NCBI RefSeq assembly: GCF_017814435.1 | Contig: NZ_JAGJCB010000009.1 | Location: 1 to 64,000, forward strand | DNA from: Mariniflexile gromovii | GTDB lineage: Bacteria; Bacteroidota; Bacteroidia; Flavobacteriales; Flavobacteriaceae | Length of the DNA: 64,000 nt | Direction of reading: 5' to 3' | Shown: in pieces, positions 44,197 to 51,255 of the stretch | Layout of the letters: each line of letters begins with the position of its first letter | How positions within the stretch are numbered: position 1 is the stretch's first letter | The notes under the pieces: model-generated | The model's input: only the letters and a program-made list of their open reading frames with translations | Database searches by the model: none | What the model was told of the DNA's origin: nothing | Program-made: the position numbers and the translations under genes

Positions 44197-44324
44197 GATA
44201 ATTTGTTTTCCATAAATTAAAAGCTATTTTTTCGTGTACTGAACCAAACCTAGTTGTATTGTACCAACCTCAATTTGTTTTTTACAAGTATGGTAAATTT
44301 TAGAAAAAATCTTATATTTGGGTT

Positions 44325-44738
44325 ATGGAAACAGCAACAAAACCAAATCATATCGGCAGAAAGATTAGCCGTATCAGAGAGCTAAGGGGCATGAAACAAG
44401 AAACCCTTGCGGAAGAACTGGGCATTAGCCAACAAGCTGTATCCAATATCGAACAATCAGAGAGCATCGACGATGTGAAATTGGAGGAAATTGCAAATGC
44501 TTTGGGAGTGACCAAAGAGGGTATTGAGAATTTTTCGGAGGAAGCTGTTTTTAATAACATAAATAACTTCAATGACAATAGTATCAATAATGGTCCTTTA
44601 AACAATCACCATTGCACCTTTAATCCTCTTGATAAACTTTTAGAGGCGCATGAAGAAAATAAAAAGCTCTACGAACGTCTTTTAAAATCAGAACAGGATA
44701 AAATTGAGTATTTAGAAAAGCTATTGAAAGAAAAATAA
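44325..44738 (+). CDS. XRE-family helix-turn-helix regulator
   Basis: A 137-residue protein: residues 10-66 are an HTH_3 domain (ISRIRELRGMKQETLAEELG, then SQQAVSNIEQ), followed by an Asn-rich linker (about 75-95) and a C-terminal coiled coil (EENKKLYERLLKSEQDKIEY). It is divergent from the HEPN-like gene and is followed by a strong hairpin. It is typical of element regulators in Bacteroidota. Confidence 0.88.
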   Translation: METATKPNHIGRKISRIRELRGMKQETLAEELGISQQAVSNIEQSESIDDVKLEEIANALGVTKEGIENFSEEAVFNNINNFNDNSINNGPLNNHHCTFNPLDKLLEAHEENKKLYERLLKSEQDKIEYLEKLLKEK

Positions 44739-44765
44739 AATTGCTTAATAAAAATATACTATTAT

Positions 44766-44795
44766 AAAGGGAATCATTTCAAAATGATTCCCTTT
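44766..44795. terminator. Terminator between the XRE gene and the convergent mobC-like gene
   Basis: Arms AAAGGGAATCATTT (44766-44779) and AAATGATTCCCTTT (44782-44795) pair perfectly over 14 bp, followed by a T-run on the plus strand. The convergent gene at 44827 ends on the other side, so it may serve both. Confidence 0.85.
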
Positions 44796-44826
44796 TTTTA
44801 TACTCTTAACTTTGGTAGATCATGAT

Positions 44827-46419
44827 TTAAGATTTCAACTGGAACAGCTGTCGAACCTCTAGGTGAATCCGTTCAAAGTTTGCCTGTATCTCGGCATCGT
44901 TATAGCGATAGACCGGGCGTGGAAGCTCCCTGGTAATTCTTGGCATTTTAAATTGAACTTTTCTGTCCTTGCCGTCGGTAAATGAGATGAACTCGCCTTC
45001 CCTTAACCGAAAGAACGCATCGGAACGTATCTTACTGACCTCCTTTTCCCCTGTACTGATCCTGGAATCAAAGTCCAAGCTGTTCTGGCTCTTGCTGATC
45101 GTGGTGGTCGGTTTCTTGACGATTTCAAAGAAACGCTCGTAGTATTTGGCAGTATCGGGGTCATTGGCCTTTCCAAAGAACTGATAGGACAGATTGCTCA
45201 AAATGGCTCGGCTTGCCTTATCCCCGTACATCATGTCGTTTTGGGTCTTGTCCTGCATCACATAAACCGTTGAAATATCATAGCTGCGCAAGGTTGCCGG
45301 GATACGGTGCATATTCAGCAGCCTGATAGTGGGCGCTTCTTCTATAAGAATGAATGCGGATTCCCGATGCCGGATGCTCATCTGTTTGGTCATGGTATGG
45401 ATGATGGTGGCGATCACCGGGGAATAGGCCGTTTCAAATTTGGGATTGTTCACGATGGATACCACCGCAGGGTTTTTGGGGTTATTGATGTCCAAGGGCA
45501 CTTGATCGGCGGAAAGAGCCATAAAGATGCGCTGGGTACTGATCTTCTTTAGGGCATTCGCCAAGGTGCTCATCACCCCCGCTGTTTGGCGTTCGGAATC
45601 CCTTCCCGAGATAAAGGCACTCGCCATGGCCTTGGAGGTATAATCGGAACTCAAAAAGGCAATCAGGCTGTCGGGATCCAGATACTGGTAGGTAGCGATC
45701 AAATGGGGAAGCGTGCAATACTGGGGATGGGCGGTCTTCAATTTCCAGATAAGCCCTCCCAAAAGGCCTTCCACGGCATCGTTAAAGAACTTGGAAGAAC
45801 CTGCCGCATTGGACTCCCGTTGCTCCAAAAGGTTTTCCAAGAGCACCCTTGACACTTCATTGACGCTTTCCTCATCTTCCATATACCTCGGTGCGATCGG
45901 GTTCACTTTCGAATAGATGTCATCAAAGGAAATGATATGGAACGGTCGTTTGGATTCCCTGTAAAGCGGGAATGCCATTTCGGTGATCTCAAAATGCTTG
46001 TAATCATGGATAAGCCCACAGAATTGGTGCTTCTGAAAGTGCCCTAGGATGTTGTAGACCACCGATTCGGTCTTGCCACTGCCAGCGGACCCTATAACGG
46101 AAATGCCCCTGCGGATGTTCTGGAGCTTTATGGTGCCCTGTTTCACCTTGAGCCTCATAGCGTACTTGCGCTCCTGTTTCGGTCGTTCCCAAACGGGGAC
46201 TATCAAAACATATAGTGCATTTTGGATAAATAGCAAGGGCAATAGCCATTGTCCCAATAATGCCATCGTCTTATCGGGATGGATGGGATAGAGCAAAGCG
46301 CCCATCATCAGTAACAGTAAGGAATTCAGTCCATAGGCGTATCGTATATAGCGAAAGCCCATGGCCATCAGAGTGGTCAGGGCGACATAGATGCATAGTA
46401 TCATAACAGGTGTTGTCAT
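44827..46419 (-). CDS. VirD4/TraG-like coupling ATPase (MobC-type)
   Basis: A 530-residue conjugative coupling protein. About three membrane segments in residues 3-75 are followed by the Walker A motif GSAGSGKT at about 110-117, a Walker B-like stretch ESAFILIEEAPTIRL near residue 350, and the family motif AILSNLSYQFFGKANDPDTA. Coupling proteins join the relaxosome to the transfer channel and pump DNA. It is 11 bp downstream of the relaxase gene in the same operon. Codon use is much richer in GC than the pectin locus, suggesting another source. Bacteroidota elements name such proteins MobC. Confidence 0.9.
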   Translation of the reverse strand: MTTPVMILCIYVALTTLMAMGFRYIRYAYGLNSLLLLMMGALLYPIHPDKTMALLGQWLLPLLFIQNALYVLIVPVWERPKQERKYAMRLKVKQGTIKLQNIRRGISVIGSAGSGKTESVVYNILGHFQKHQFCGLIHDYKHFEITEMAFPLYRESKRPFHIISFDDIYSKVNPIAPRYMEDEESVNEVSRVLLENLLEQRESNAAGSSKFFNDAVEGLLGGLIWKLKTAHPQYCTLPHLIATYQYLDPDSLIAFLSSDYTSKAMASAFISGRDSERQTAGVMSTLANALKKISTQRIFMALSADQVPLDINNPKNPAVVSIVNNPKFETAYSPVIATIIHTMTKQMSIRHRESAFILIEEAPTIRLLNMHRIPATLRSYDISTVYVMQDKTQNDMMYGDKASRAILSNLSYQFFGKANDPDTAKYYERFFEIVKKPTTTISKSQNSLDFDSRISTGEKEVSKIRSDAFFRLREGEFISFTDGKDRKVQFKMPRITRELPRPVYRYNDAEIQANFERIHLEVRQLFQLKS

Positions 46420-46430
46420 AAGCGTGTTTT

Positions 46431-47456
46431 TTAAATACCGATGGAGCCTGCGTCCTTGGCCATATCGATGGTCCTTTTTAATTGTTTGAAGGCTTTCAGT
46501 GCCAACTGTACCTGGTTGGTTGGGATGTTCAGGTTGGGAACGTGCAGTCCGGACCTGCCCATCATCTTAAGGGCGGCACTCTTTTCATTGGTTGGGAGCG
46601 ACATCAAATGGGCAAAGAACTTATAAGGTTCTTTGTTGTACATCTTATGGGCCGTATAGCTTTCCACGAAGTTCCGTTCATATTTGAAAAGCCTATCAAA
46701 GGTCTTTTCAGCGTTCCCGAAAAATACATCACGGTGGAACCCCCGTTTTACGGCATTGCCATTTAAGGTTATCTCCGAGGCTTTGTGGGAACTCCCCGGG
46801 GACAGGCTCAGGGTGTTGGTCACGTCCCTGCGGCTGACTATGATATGTACATGGGTCTGGAGCCCCGGTTTTTTCATCCCCTGCTCGACCATTTTGCCAT
46901 GGATGTGGTGCGGGGCTTCGGCCTTGAGCTGTTCAATCGTCTTTTTTATGGACTGGCTGTCCCCTTCCAATTCTCCTCGCCCGATCTTTACCAGGTCGTG
47001 TTGCAGTTTGACAATCTGTGCCCGATAGGGTTGGTTTTCCTTGATTTCCCTATCATAGCCTTTGTACCTGCGTTCGTACTCGATCTTGGCATAGTACTTT
47101 ATGCTGTCCACAGGTACGGGCTTGTCCCTGTAAAATGCACTGGCATAATCTTTCATGGTTTCCCGTACAAATTGCCTTAGTTTCTCAGGGTCATTGCCTA
47201 TATGTTTCAGTTCCCGTTGGCTTGGGTTGATGGTCAACGAATAGAACTTGGGGGCATTTTTCCGGAGCTTCGCGGTATTGCCATCGATGTCTTTCACGAC
47301 ATGTTTTGGCGATACCCGGTCATGGTGCTGGTCAAAAAAATGCTCTTGAAGTTCCGGGGCTTTGTCCAAGTTTTCCTTTTCGAGATAGTCCACAAAATCG
47401 CCTGAGCTTTGCGAAAAGGTCTTGTCCATGTGCTGTTTGGTAATGATGATGTACAT
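46431..47456 (-). CDS. MobB-like relaxase (DUF5712-type)
   Basis: A 341-residue relaxase-like protein. The histidine triad motif is represented by THVHIIVSRRD with His 202 and His 204, and an early FYSLTINPSQRELKHIG (about 71-87) is typical of Bacteroidota MobB relaxases. Such enzymes nick one strand at oriT through a Tyr and lead it to the recipient. It lies 2 bp downstream of the BfmA/BtgA-like gene and 11 bp upstream of the coupling protein gene. High GC as in the rest of the mob block. A candidate oriT is at 48040-48097, about 580 bp upstream of this gene. Confidence 0.82.
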   Translation of the reverse strand: MYIIITKQHMDKTFSQSSGDFVDYLEKENLDKAPELQEHFFDQHHDRVSPKHVVKDIDGNTAKLRKNAPKFYSLTINPSQRELKHIGNDPEKLRQFVRETMKDYASAFYRDKPVPVDSIKYYAKIEYERRYKGYDREIKENQPYRAQIVKLQHDLVKIGRGELEGDSQSIKKTIEQLKAEAPHHIHGKMVEQGMKKPGLQTHVHIIVSRRDVTNTLSLSPGSSHKASEITLNGNAVKRGFHRDVFFGNAEKTFDRLFKYERNFVESYTAHKMYNKEPYKFFAHLMSLPTNEKSAALKMMGRSGLHVPNLNIPTNQVQLALKAFKQLKRTIDMAKDAGSIGI

Positions 47457-47458
47457 AA

Positions 47459-48016
47459 TCAGGTGTTTTTGATTTTTGATCTTAGGGTCTCCAGTGCCTC
47501 CAAGGTCATGTCCAATTGGAGCTTGGGTTTTCCAAATCTGCTTTTCGTTACGATGATCTTTGATAACAGGAGCTCTTCAAACTGTTGTTTTGTTTCCCTT
47601 AGATCCCTTTGGAGGGTGTTCCTTTCCTTTCTCAGCTCAATGGCCTCCAATGAGGTGGCAAAGCCATGGTCCCGAAGGTTCTTTGCATCCTGCTTGACCT
47701 CGACCAAACGGGGCTGTTTTTGTTTGGGCGGTGTCTGCTCGAACAGCAATTGGAGCATTGCCGTGGTGGGTTGGGTCTGGTGCTTTTCGATGTCCTTGAT
47801 AATGGATATGAGCGCATTGATGCGTTTTTTGATATTGGCCTCCATGCCCCGCATGTTGGGGCCCAGATCGTCCATGGGCGAGAGTTGGTAGGTATCGAAA
47901 AAATCCATCATGCCCTCAAGTGTTTCCGTATAGGAGCCGCCAAATTTGGCACAAAATCCCTTGTACCGCTCTACGGTATCCTTATGGAAATTGATGCTCA
48001 AAAATCGTCGCTTCAT
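47459..48016 (-). CDS. BfmA/BtgA-family mobilisation accessory protein
   Basis: A 185-residue protein with an N-terminal ribbon-helix-helix-like part (RRFLSINFHKDTVERYKGFC) and a long coiled coil (about 120-165: RKERNTLQRDLRETKQQFEE). The middle ALISIIKDIEKHQTQPTTAM resembles the BfmA/BtgA family from Bacteroides mobilisable elements, which bind oriT and assist the relaxase. It is the first gene of the mob operon and starts 24 bp beside the 11-bp inverted repeat at 48040-48097. Confidence 0.82.
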   Translation of the reverse strand: MKRRFLSINFHKDTVERYKGFCAKFGGSYTETLEGMMDFFDTYQLSPMDDLGPNMRGMEANIKKRINALISIIKDIEKHQTQPTTAMLQLLFEQTPPKQKQPRLVEVKQDAKNLRDHGFATSLEAIELRKERNTLQRDLRETKQQFEELLLSKIIVTKSRFGKPKLQLDMTLEALETLRSKIKNT

Positions 48017-48039
48017 AGGTATTCTTAATTATTTTTACT

Positions 48040-48097
48040 TGATTATGTTAATCCATCCCAGTGGTTACGGGGGGTTTCAGGTGCACTAACATAATCA
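48040..48097. other. Candidate origin of transfer (oriT): perfect 11-bp inverted repeat
   Basis: TGATTATGTTA at 48040-48050 and TAACATAATCA at 48087-48097 are perfect reverse complements, 36 bp apart. The spacer contains a G-rich run, GGTTACGGGGGGTTTCAGG. The repeat lies 23 bp upstream of the mob operon. The same non-coding stretch (48017-48258) also has hairpins at 48180-48202 and 48223-48235. Inverted repeats beside a relaxase operon are the usual layout of oriT, but a regulator-binding site is the alternative. Confidence 0.5.
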
Positions 48098-48179
48098 GGC
48101 TCTTTTTTTTATATAACATACAGAAATATAATCAATCTAAATAACTGATTTACATCTATTTACAAATGAATCAAATAAC

Positions 48180-48202
48180 GCAATGCCGCTTTAGCGCATT
48201 GC
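48180..48202. other. Hairpin in the mob upstream region
   Basis: GCAATGC (48180-48186) and GCATTGC (48196-48202) pair perfectly, with an inner CGC/GCG pair around TTTA. A second small hairpin, GTCCC-GCA-GGGAC, lies at 48223-48235. Together with the 11-bp inverted repeat they make the upstream region of the mob genes highly structured. Confidence 0.5.
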
Positions 48203-48431
48203 CCTCTTGCTATTCCTTTTTTGTCCCGCAGGGACCAAAATTTCCAAACAACTTAGTTCTAAAAACCAAGTTGCTTTTTTGCGTATCCCTGCTCTTTTAA
48301 AGATATTGGATAGTCTTCTGAAACCCAAACGGGGTTTGGCTTCAAATGGTAGGGTTTGATTGTAAAAAATATGGTTTCCCTAAAATGTTCATGTTTGGAC
48401 GTCAGATTTTCGAAAATGGGCAGATGAAAAC

Positions 48432-48464
48432 AAAAAAAAGACCCTTTGAATTTCAAAAGGTCTT
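48432..48464 (-). terminator. Terminator downstream of the small ORF at 48496
   Basis: On the minus strand, arms around 48452-48464 and 48438-48450 (AAGACCTTTTGAA and its near complement with one wobble) are followed by eight T (A on the plus strand at 48432-48439). This is a classic intrinsic terminator for the operon running leftward through 48712 and 48496. It lies inside an otherwise open frame (48259-48480), which makes that frame doubtful. Confidence 0.75.
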
Positions 48465-48495
48465 GTTCTTGTATTTCCATTTTGGTCAATCCTAA

Positions 48496-48693
48496 TCAAA
48501 TGTTAAACACATAGGTATAACTGTATAGGTTCTTAACGGCTTCTTCATGCAACAACATTTCAAAATCCAAATGGTGTTTCAGCGCATAGGCTTTGAGGTC
48601 GTTTCCATGTCTACGTTCCACGTCCGCCCTTGAATTTGACAGTAAACGTTCTTGGGTCTCTGCATCGAGGTTATTGTAATTCAAGTAAATCAT
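48496..48693 (-). CDS. Small hypothetical protein, 65 residues
   Basis: A small acidic-basic helical protein (NYNNLDAETQERLLSNSRAD, then YALKHHLDFEMLLHEEAVKN). It follows the DUF6876-like gene by 18 bp on the same strand and is followed by a terminator, so it is probably real. Small genes of this kind are common between SSB and mobilisation genes in Bacteroidota elements. No function is known to me. Confidence 0.6.
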   Translation of the reverse strand: MIYLNYNNLDAETQERLLSNSRADVERRHGNDLKAYALKHHLDFEMLLHEEAVKNLYSYTYVFNI

Positions 48694-48711
48694 GATACAT
48701 GGTTTTTAAAT

Positions 48712-49092
48712 TCAATATTCGCTCGGCAGCATCAAGGTGTTGTTGACAAAGAACAACCGCAGGGCATCCAAAGGGAAATCGGTCACGTTATAGCGGTGGG
48801 TTTCCAAAATGGTATCGTTGCCATCTCCATAGGTTATAATGGCTTCACAGCCCTGCTCCTCCTGTTCGGCTTTGGAAAGGCGTTTAAAGTCGATGGTTAC
48901 AAAATAGCTCTTGTCCATCAGGCTCTTGGCAATGACCGAGGCATCGGTCACCAACCAAAAGCAGCCTGCCTTTTCCGCTAAATAGTGGACGCCATCGGTA
49001 AAGCGTGTTTGAATGAGCGGTAATTGAAAAAACCGTGTGCTGCCACAAAATTGTTGCAGGCTTTCCTGTAATGTTATAATTTTGCTGTTCAT
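48712..49092 (-). CDS. DUF6876-like protein, 126 residues
   Basis: A 126-residue protein with the pattern LQESLQQFCGSTRFFQLPLI, GVHYLAEKAGCFWLVTDASV and the end YNVTDFPLDALRLFFVNNTL. I recognise this as the type of DUF6876 protein often encoded near SSB genes on Bacteroidota mobile elements. Function unknown. It lies between the SSB terminator and the small gene at 48496. Confidence 0.7.
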   Translation of the reverse strand: MNSKIITLQESLQQFCGSTRFFQLPLIQTRFTDGVHYLAEKAGCFWLVTDASVIAKSLMDKSYFVTIDFKRLSKAEQEEQGCEAIITYGDGNDTILETHRYNVTDFPLDALRLFFVNNTLMLPSEY

Positions 49093-49132
49093 TGTTTCCT
49101 TTATTATAATTGGTGAATAATGATGGAGTTAA

Positions 49133-49167
49133 AAAGAGGGTGCTAGGTAAAAGGGAGCGCCCTCTTT
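49133..49167 (-). terminator. Terminator after the SSB gene
   Basis: Arms AAAGAGGGTGCT (49133-49144) and AGCGCCCTCTTT (49156-49167) pair with one G-T wobble and an 11-nt loop. It sits 20 bp downstream of the SSB stop on the minus strand. Confidence 0.75.
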
Positions 49168-49186
49168 ATTTTCCATGGGTGGTTAC

Positions 49187-49525
49187 CTATTGATTCCCTC
49201 CCAATAAAAGGATTTCATTGGCTACCACTTCGGTCACATAGCGTTTTGCGTCGTCCTTGTCATCGTAACTTCTTGAGGTCAGTTTGCCCTCAATGGCGAT
49301 TTCCTTGCCCTTGGTTACGTACTTGTCGATAATGTCCGCGGTCTTGCCCCATGCCACGATATTGTGCCAATCGGTATTGGTCTGTTTTTCGCCCTTGGCA
49401 TTTTTGTAGGTCTCATTGGTTGCCAATGAAAATCGAACCAGGTTCTTTCCGCTTTCCAAATTGGTCATAACGGGGTCTGCCCCTACATGCCCAATCAACT
49501 GTACTTTGTTTCTTAATGTACTCAT
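49187..49525 (-). CDS. ssb: Single-stranded DNA-binding protein of the element
   Basis: A 112-residue SSB: OB-fold start NKVQLIGHVGADPVMTNLES, then VRFSLATNETYKNAKGEKQT, WHNIVAWGKTADII and IAIEGKLTSRSYDDKDDAKR. It ends LLLGGNQ right after the OB fold and lacks the acidic C-terminal tail (usually ending in DDIPF) with which chromosomal SSB recruits repair proteins. Element-borne SSBs often lack it. It is likely to coat single strands during transfer. Confidence 0.93.
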   Translation of the reverse strand: MSTLRNKVQLIGHVGADPVMTNLESGKNLVRFSLATNETYKNAKGEKQTNTDWHNIVAWGKTADIIDKYVTKGKEIAIEGKLTSRSYDDKDDAKRYVTEVVANEILLLGGNQ

Positions 49526-50377
49526 GATGTTAAAAAATTAAATGGTTAATATTTCCCCTATGGGATGGTAAACAGGTGCCATTTTAAGGGGCGTTTTGTT
49601 CAATTTCTCTCGTGAAACGAACCTATGGATGGCGTGGGTTTTGTCAAGGCTTTTAAAACAAAATCAGGAGGCTCCGTGACGTAGCAAAACCCTTGGGTTT
49701 TCAAGGAAGTGGAAACCTTATTTTTTTTTAAAACTTGTACAGGCTTGACAAGTTCCACTGGGGCATTAGCAATCCTTTAAAACCTTTTTGCGTTGGGGCG
49801 TACGGGCTGTTGAGTAACATAAGCGAACAAGGTTTTATTAGGAGTGCTTATGTCCCGCCTGTTTTTCGATGCCCCGAAAAACAAACAAGGTGCCATACAT
49901 TATAAAACCCCTTAAAATGGTTAAGAGCGGCCCCGTGTTTTTAGGCAGGATCCAGCAAAGCCCCGAGAAGGCTTTGCCGATACTGCCGTTAAGAAAACAT
50001 GGGGCTGGGATTTCCGATGTATATTTAAAAGAACCACTAGGTTGATGCGTGTTCAGCTCTGGCGGACTTCTTTCACATGTTTTACTTGGGAATGAAGTGC
50101 TCCTTTCCAGCGAAGCGGAAAGGTTTAACGCAATGGAAAGTCAAACATGTGGATGGTGTCCAAGATTTTCAATGAAGCGCTTTTCCCGGAATGGCGCTTT
50201 TCGCGGAATGCAGGGGAATGTGCTGCAATGTTTTAAAAACAATATCTTAATAACCAATTAAAAAAATTTACTCTAGTAAAGTCAAAAAATAAGAAATTAC
50301 AGTTTTGTTTCAAAAAACGTTTAAAGTGAACCACTGAAAACAGAATTTTTTTTAGCCACTTAAAAACTCACTTCAGT
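49526..50377. other. Non-coding, strongly structured region
   Basis: About 850 bp upstream of SSB without a supported gene. At least seven inverted repeats are visible: 49636-49643 with 49685-49692; 49732-49738 with 49748-49754; 49817-49824 with 49846-49853; 49861-49868 with 49875-49882; a three-part stem at 49931-50004; and nested stems 50074-50082 with 50143-50151 and 50102-50108 with 50117-50123. Such density is unusual and suggests a structured RNA, a single-strand origin or a transfer-related region. Confidence 0.6.
49931..50004. ncRNA. Three-tier hairpin, candidate structured RNA or transfer site
   Basis: Outer stem CCCCGTGTTTT (49931-49941) with AAAACATGGGG (49994-50004), one G-T wobble; middle stem GGCAG (49944-49948) with CTGCC (49983-49987); inner stem GCAAAGCC (49955-49962) with GGCTTTGC (49970-49977) around CCGAGAA. 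Three coaxial stems in 74 nt are unlikely by chance. Direction of transcription, if any, is unknown. Confidence 0.45.
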
Positions 50378-50446
50378 CTAAGACATAAAAGGATTTTTAA
50401 CATTTATTACTGTGCTCACTTTAATCCGCCGCAAGTGGTTCACTTT
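50323..50446. repeat. Perfect 13-bp inverted repeat
   Basis: AAAGTGAACCACT at 50323-50335 and AGTGGTTCACTTT at 50434-50446 are perfect reverse complements 98 bp apart. They span the change from the GC-rich mob block to the genes of lower GC that follow. They may be ends of a short insertion or remnants of a recombination point. Confidence 0.5.
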
Positions 50447-50620
50447 GCCCGCCCTTTCCAACCTAACGACTTCAAAATACAGGTTAGAGTTTTTGAAACT
50501 TTTTTGAATGCTGTCATAGTCTAATCTTTGTTTTTGAAACCGTAATTCGTTTGGGTTTTGTGCTGTTGTTTGTGCGTCTTTTCTACGAATCCGCCAGTCA
50601 TCAATAATTCCATACAGCAA
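50378..50620 (-). CDS. Small open frame of doubtful status
   Basis: 80 residues, rich in Arg, Asn and Gln (IIDDWRIRRKDAQTTAQNPN). I recognise no family. The frame stays open for about 25 further codons upstream without a start codon, overlapping the downstream end of the DUF417 gene region. It also overlaps one arm of the 13-bp inverted repeat. It may be a fragment left by recombination rather than a working gene. Confidence 0.25.
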   Translation of the reverse strand: MLYGIIDDWRIRRKDAQTTAQNPNELRFQKQRLDYDSIQKSFKNSNLYFEVVRLERAGKVNHLRRIKVSTVINVKNPFMS

Positions 50621-50687
50621 ATCCTTCCTGCTAAGGATAAGCAGGAGGTTGCTATAATAAAGAGTAATAAGCCATTCTGTTTTGATA

Positions 50688-51251
50688 TCATAAGCCCTGA
50701 TTTTTTAGAATGTGCTTCGCCGAATCCGATGCAACAACCAATCCGCCCGCAAGCATGATAATATCTTTGATGACCAATCTTCCAGCACCCGACAAATATG
50801 GAAATCCGTGTTCTGTACCTCCCAAATCAGGTATATACGCTTCAGGCGTTGTAATGAGAAAAGAAAGGGTGACCAAAGACATTCCAAATGTTAATAAACC
50901 ACCGGTCAAACCAATTTTTGGAATCCAAATTCCTAACAGAGTTAGTAAACCGATAATAACAATAATAGTTCCCAATCCGTACGAGAATATGTATGTTCCG
51001 TTTTCTGTATGCCATTTCATATTTTTGAGAACTACTTCGCCTTCTTTATTTTTATACGCTTCGTATTCTTCAGGATGACTATAGAAAAAGCTCATTACGG
51101 GACTGTTGGCTACAAAGGGAACGATGCCGTCTGCTTCGTATTGAAAAGCTTTTAAGCCACCAATCCAAGCCATGACGATGAAGATGGCAATTCTGACGAA
51201 GTTAATAAATACTCTTTGACTGTCGGCTATAATTTGGATGAAATTTTTCAT
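50688..51251 (-). CDS. DUF417-family membrane protein (RclC/YkgB-like)
   Basis: A 187-residue membrane protein with about four helices (15-35, 88-108, 112-132 and 160-178). It has the DUF417 features AWIGGLKAFQYEADGIVPFV, SPVMSFFY and LSGAGRLVIKDIIML. In Escherichia coli, RclC of this family belongs to the reactive-chlorine response operon. It lies 4 bp after the MRJP-like gene and is the last gene of a four-gene leftward operon. An envelope stress role is plausible but unproven here. Confidence 0.88.
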   Translation of the reverse strand: MKNFIQIIADSQRVFINFVRIAIFIVMAWIGGLKAFQYEADGIVPFVANSPVMSFFYSHPEEYEAYKNKEGEVVLKNMKWHTENGTYIFSYGLGTIIVIIGLLTLLGIWIPKIGLTGGLLTFGMSLVTLSFLITTPEAYIPDLGGTEHGFPYLSGAGRLVIKDIIMLAGGLVVASDSAKHILKNQGL

Positions 51252-51255
51252 CTTT

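Noticed and set aside
45307-47891. Many long plus-strand frames opposite the mob genes
   Set aside because: They are shadows caused by the high GC of the real minus-strand genes.
48259-48489. Open frame of 76 codons on the minus strand
   Set aside because: Its start region is a strong intrinsic terminator (48432-48464) and no family is recognised. The gap is better read as non-coding.
50049-50261. 70-codon frame on the plus strand
   Set aside because: It lies within the nested stem-loops and has unusual composition without similarity to any protein I know.
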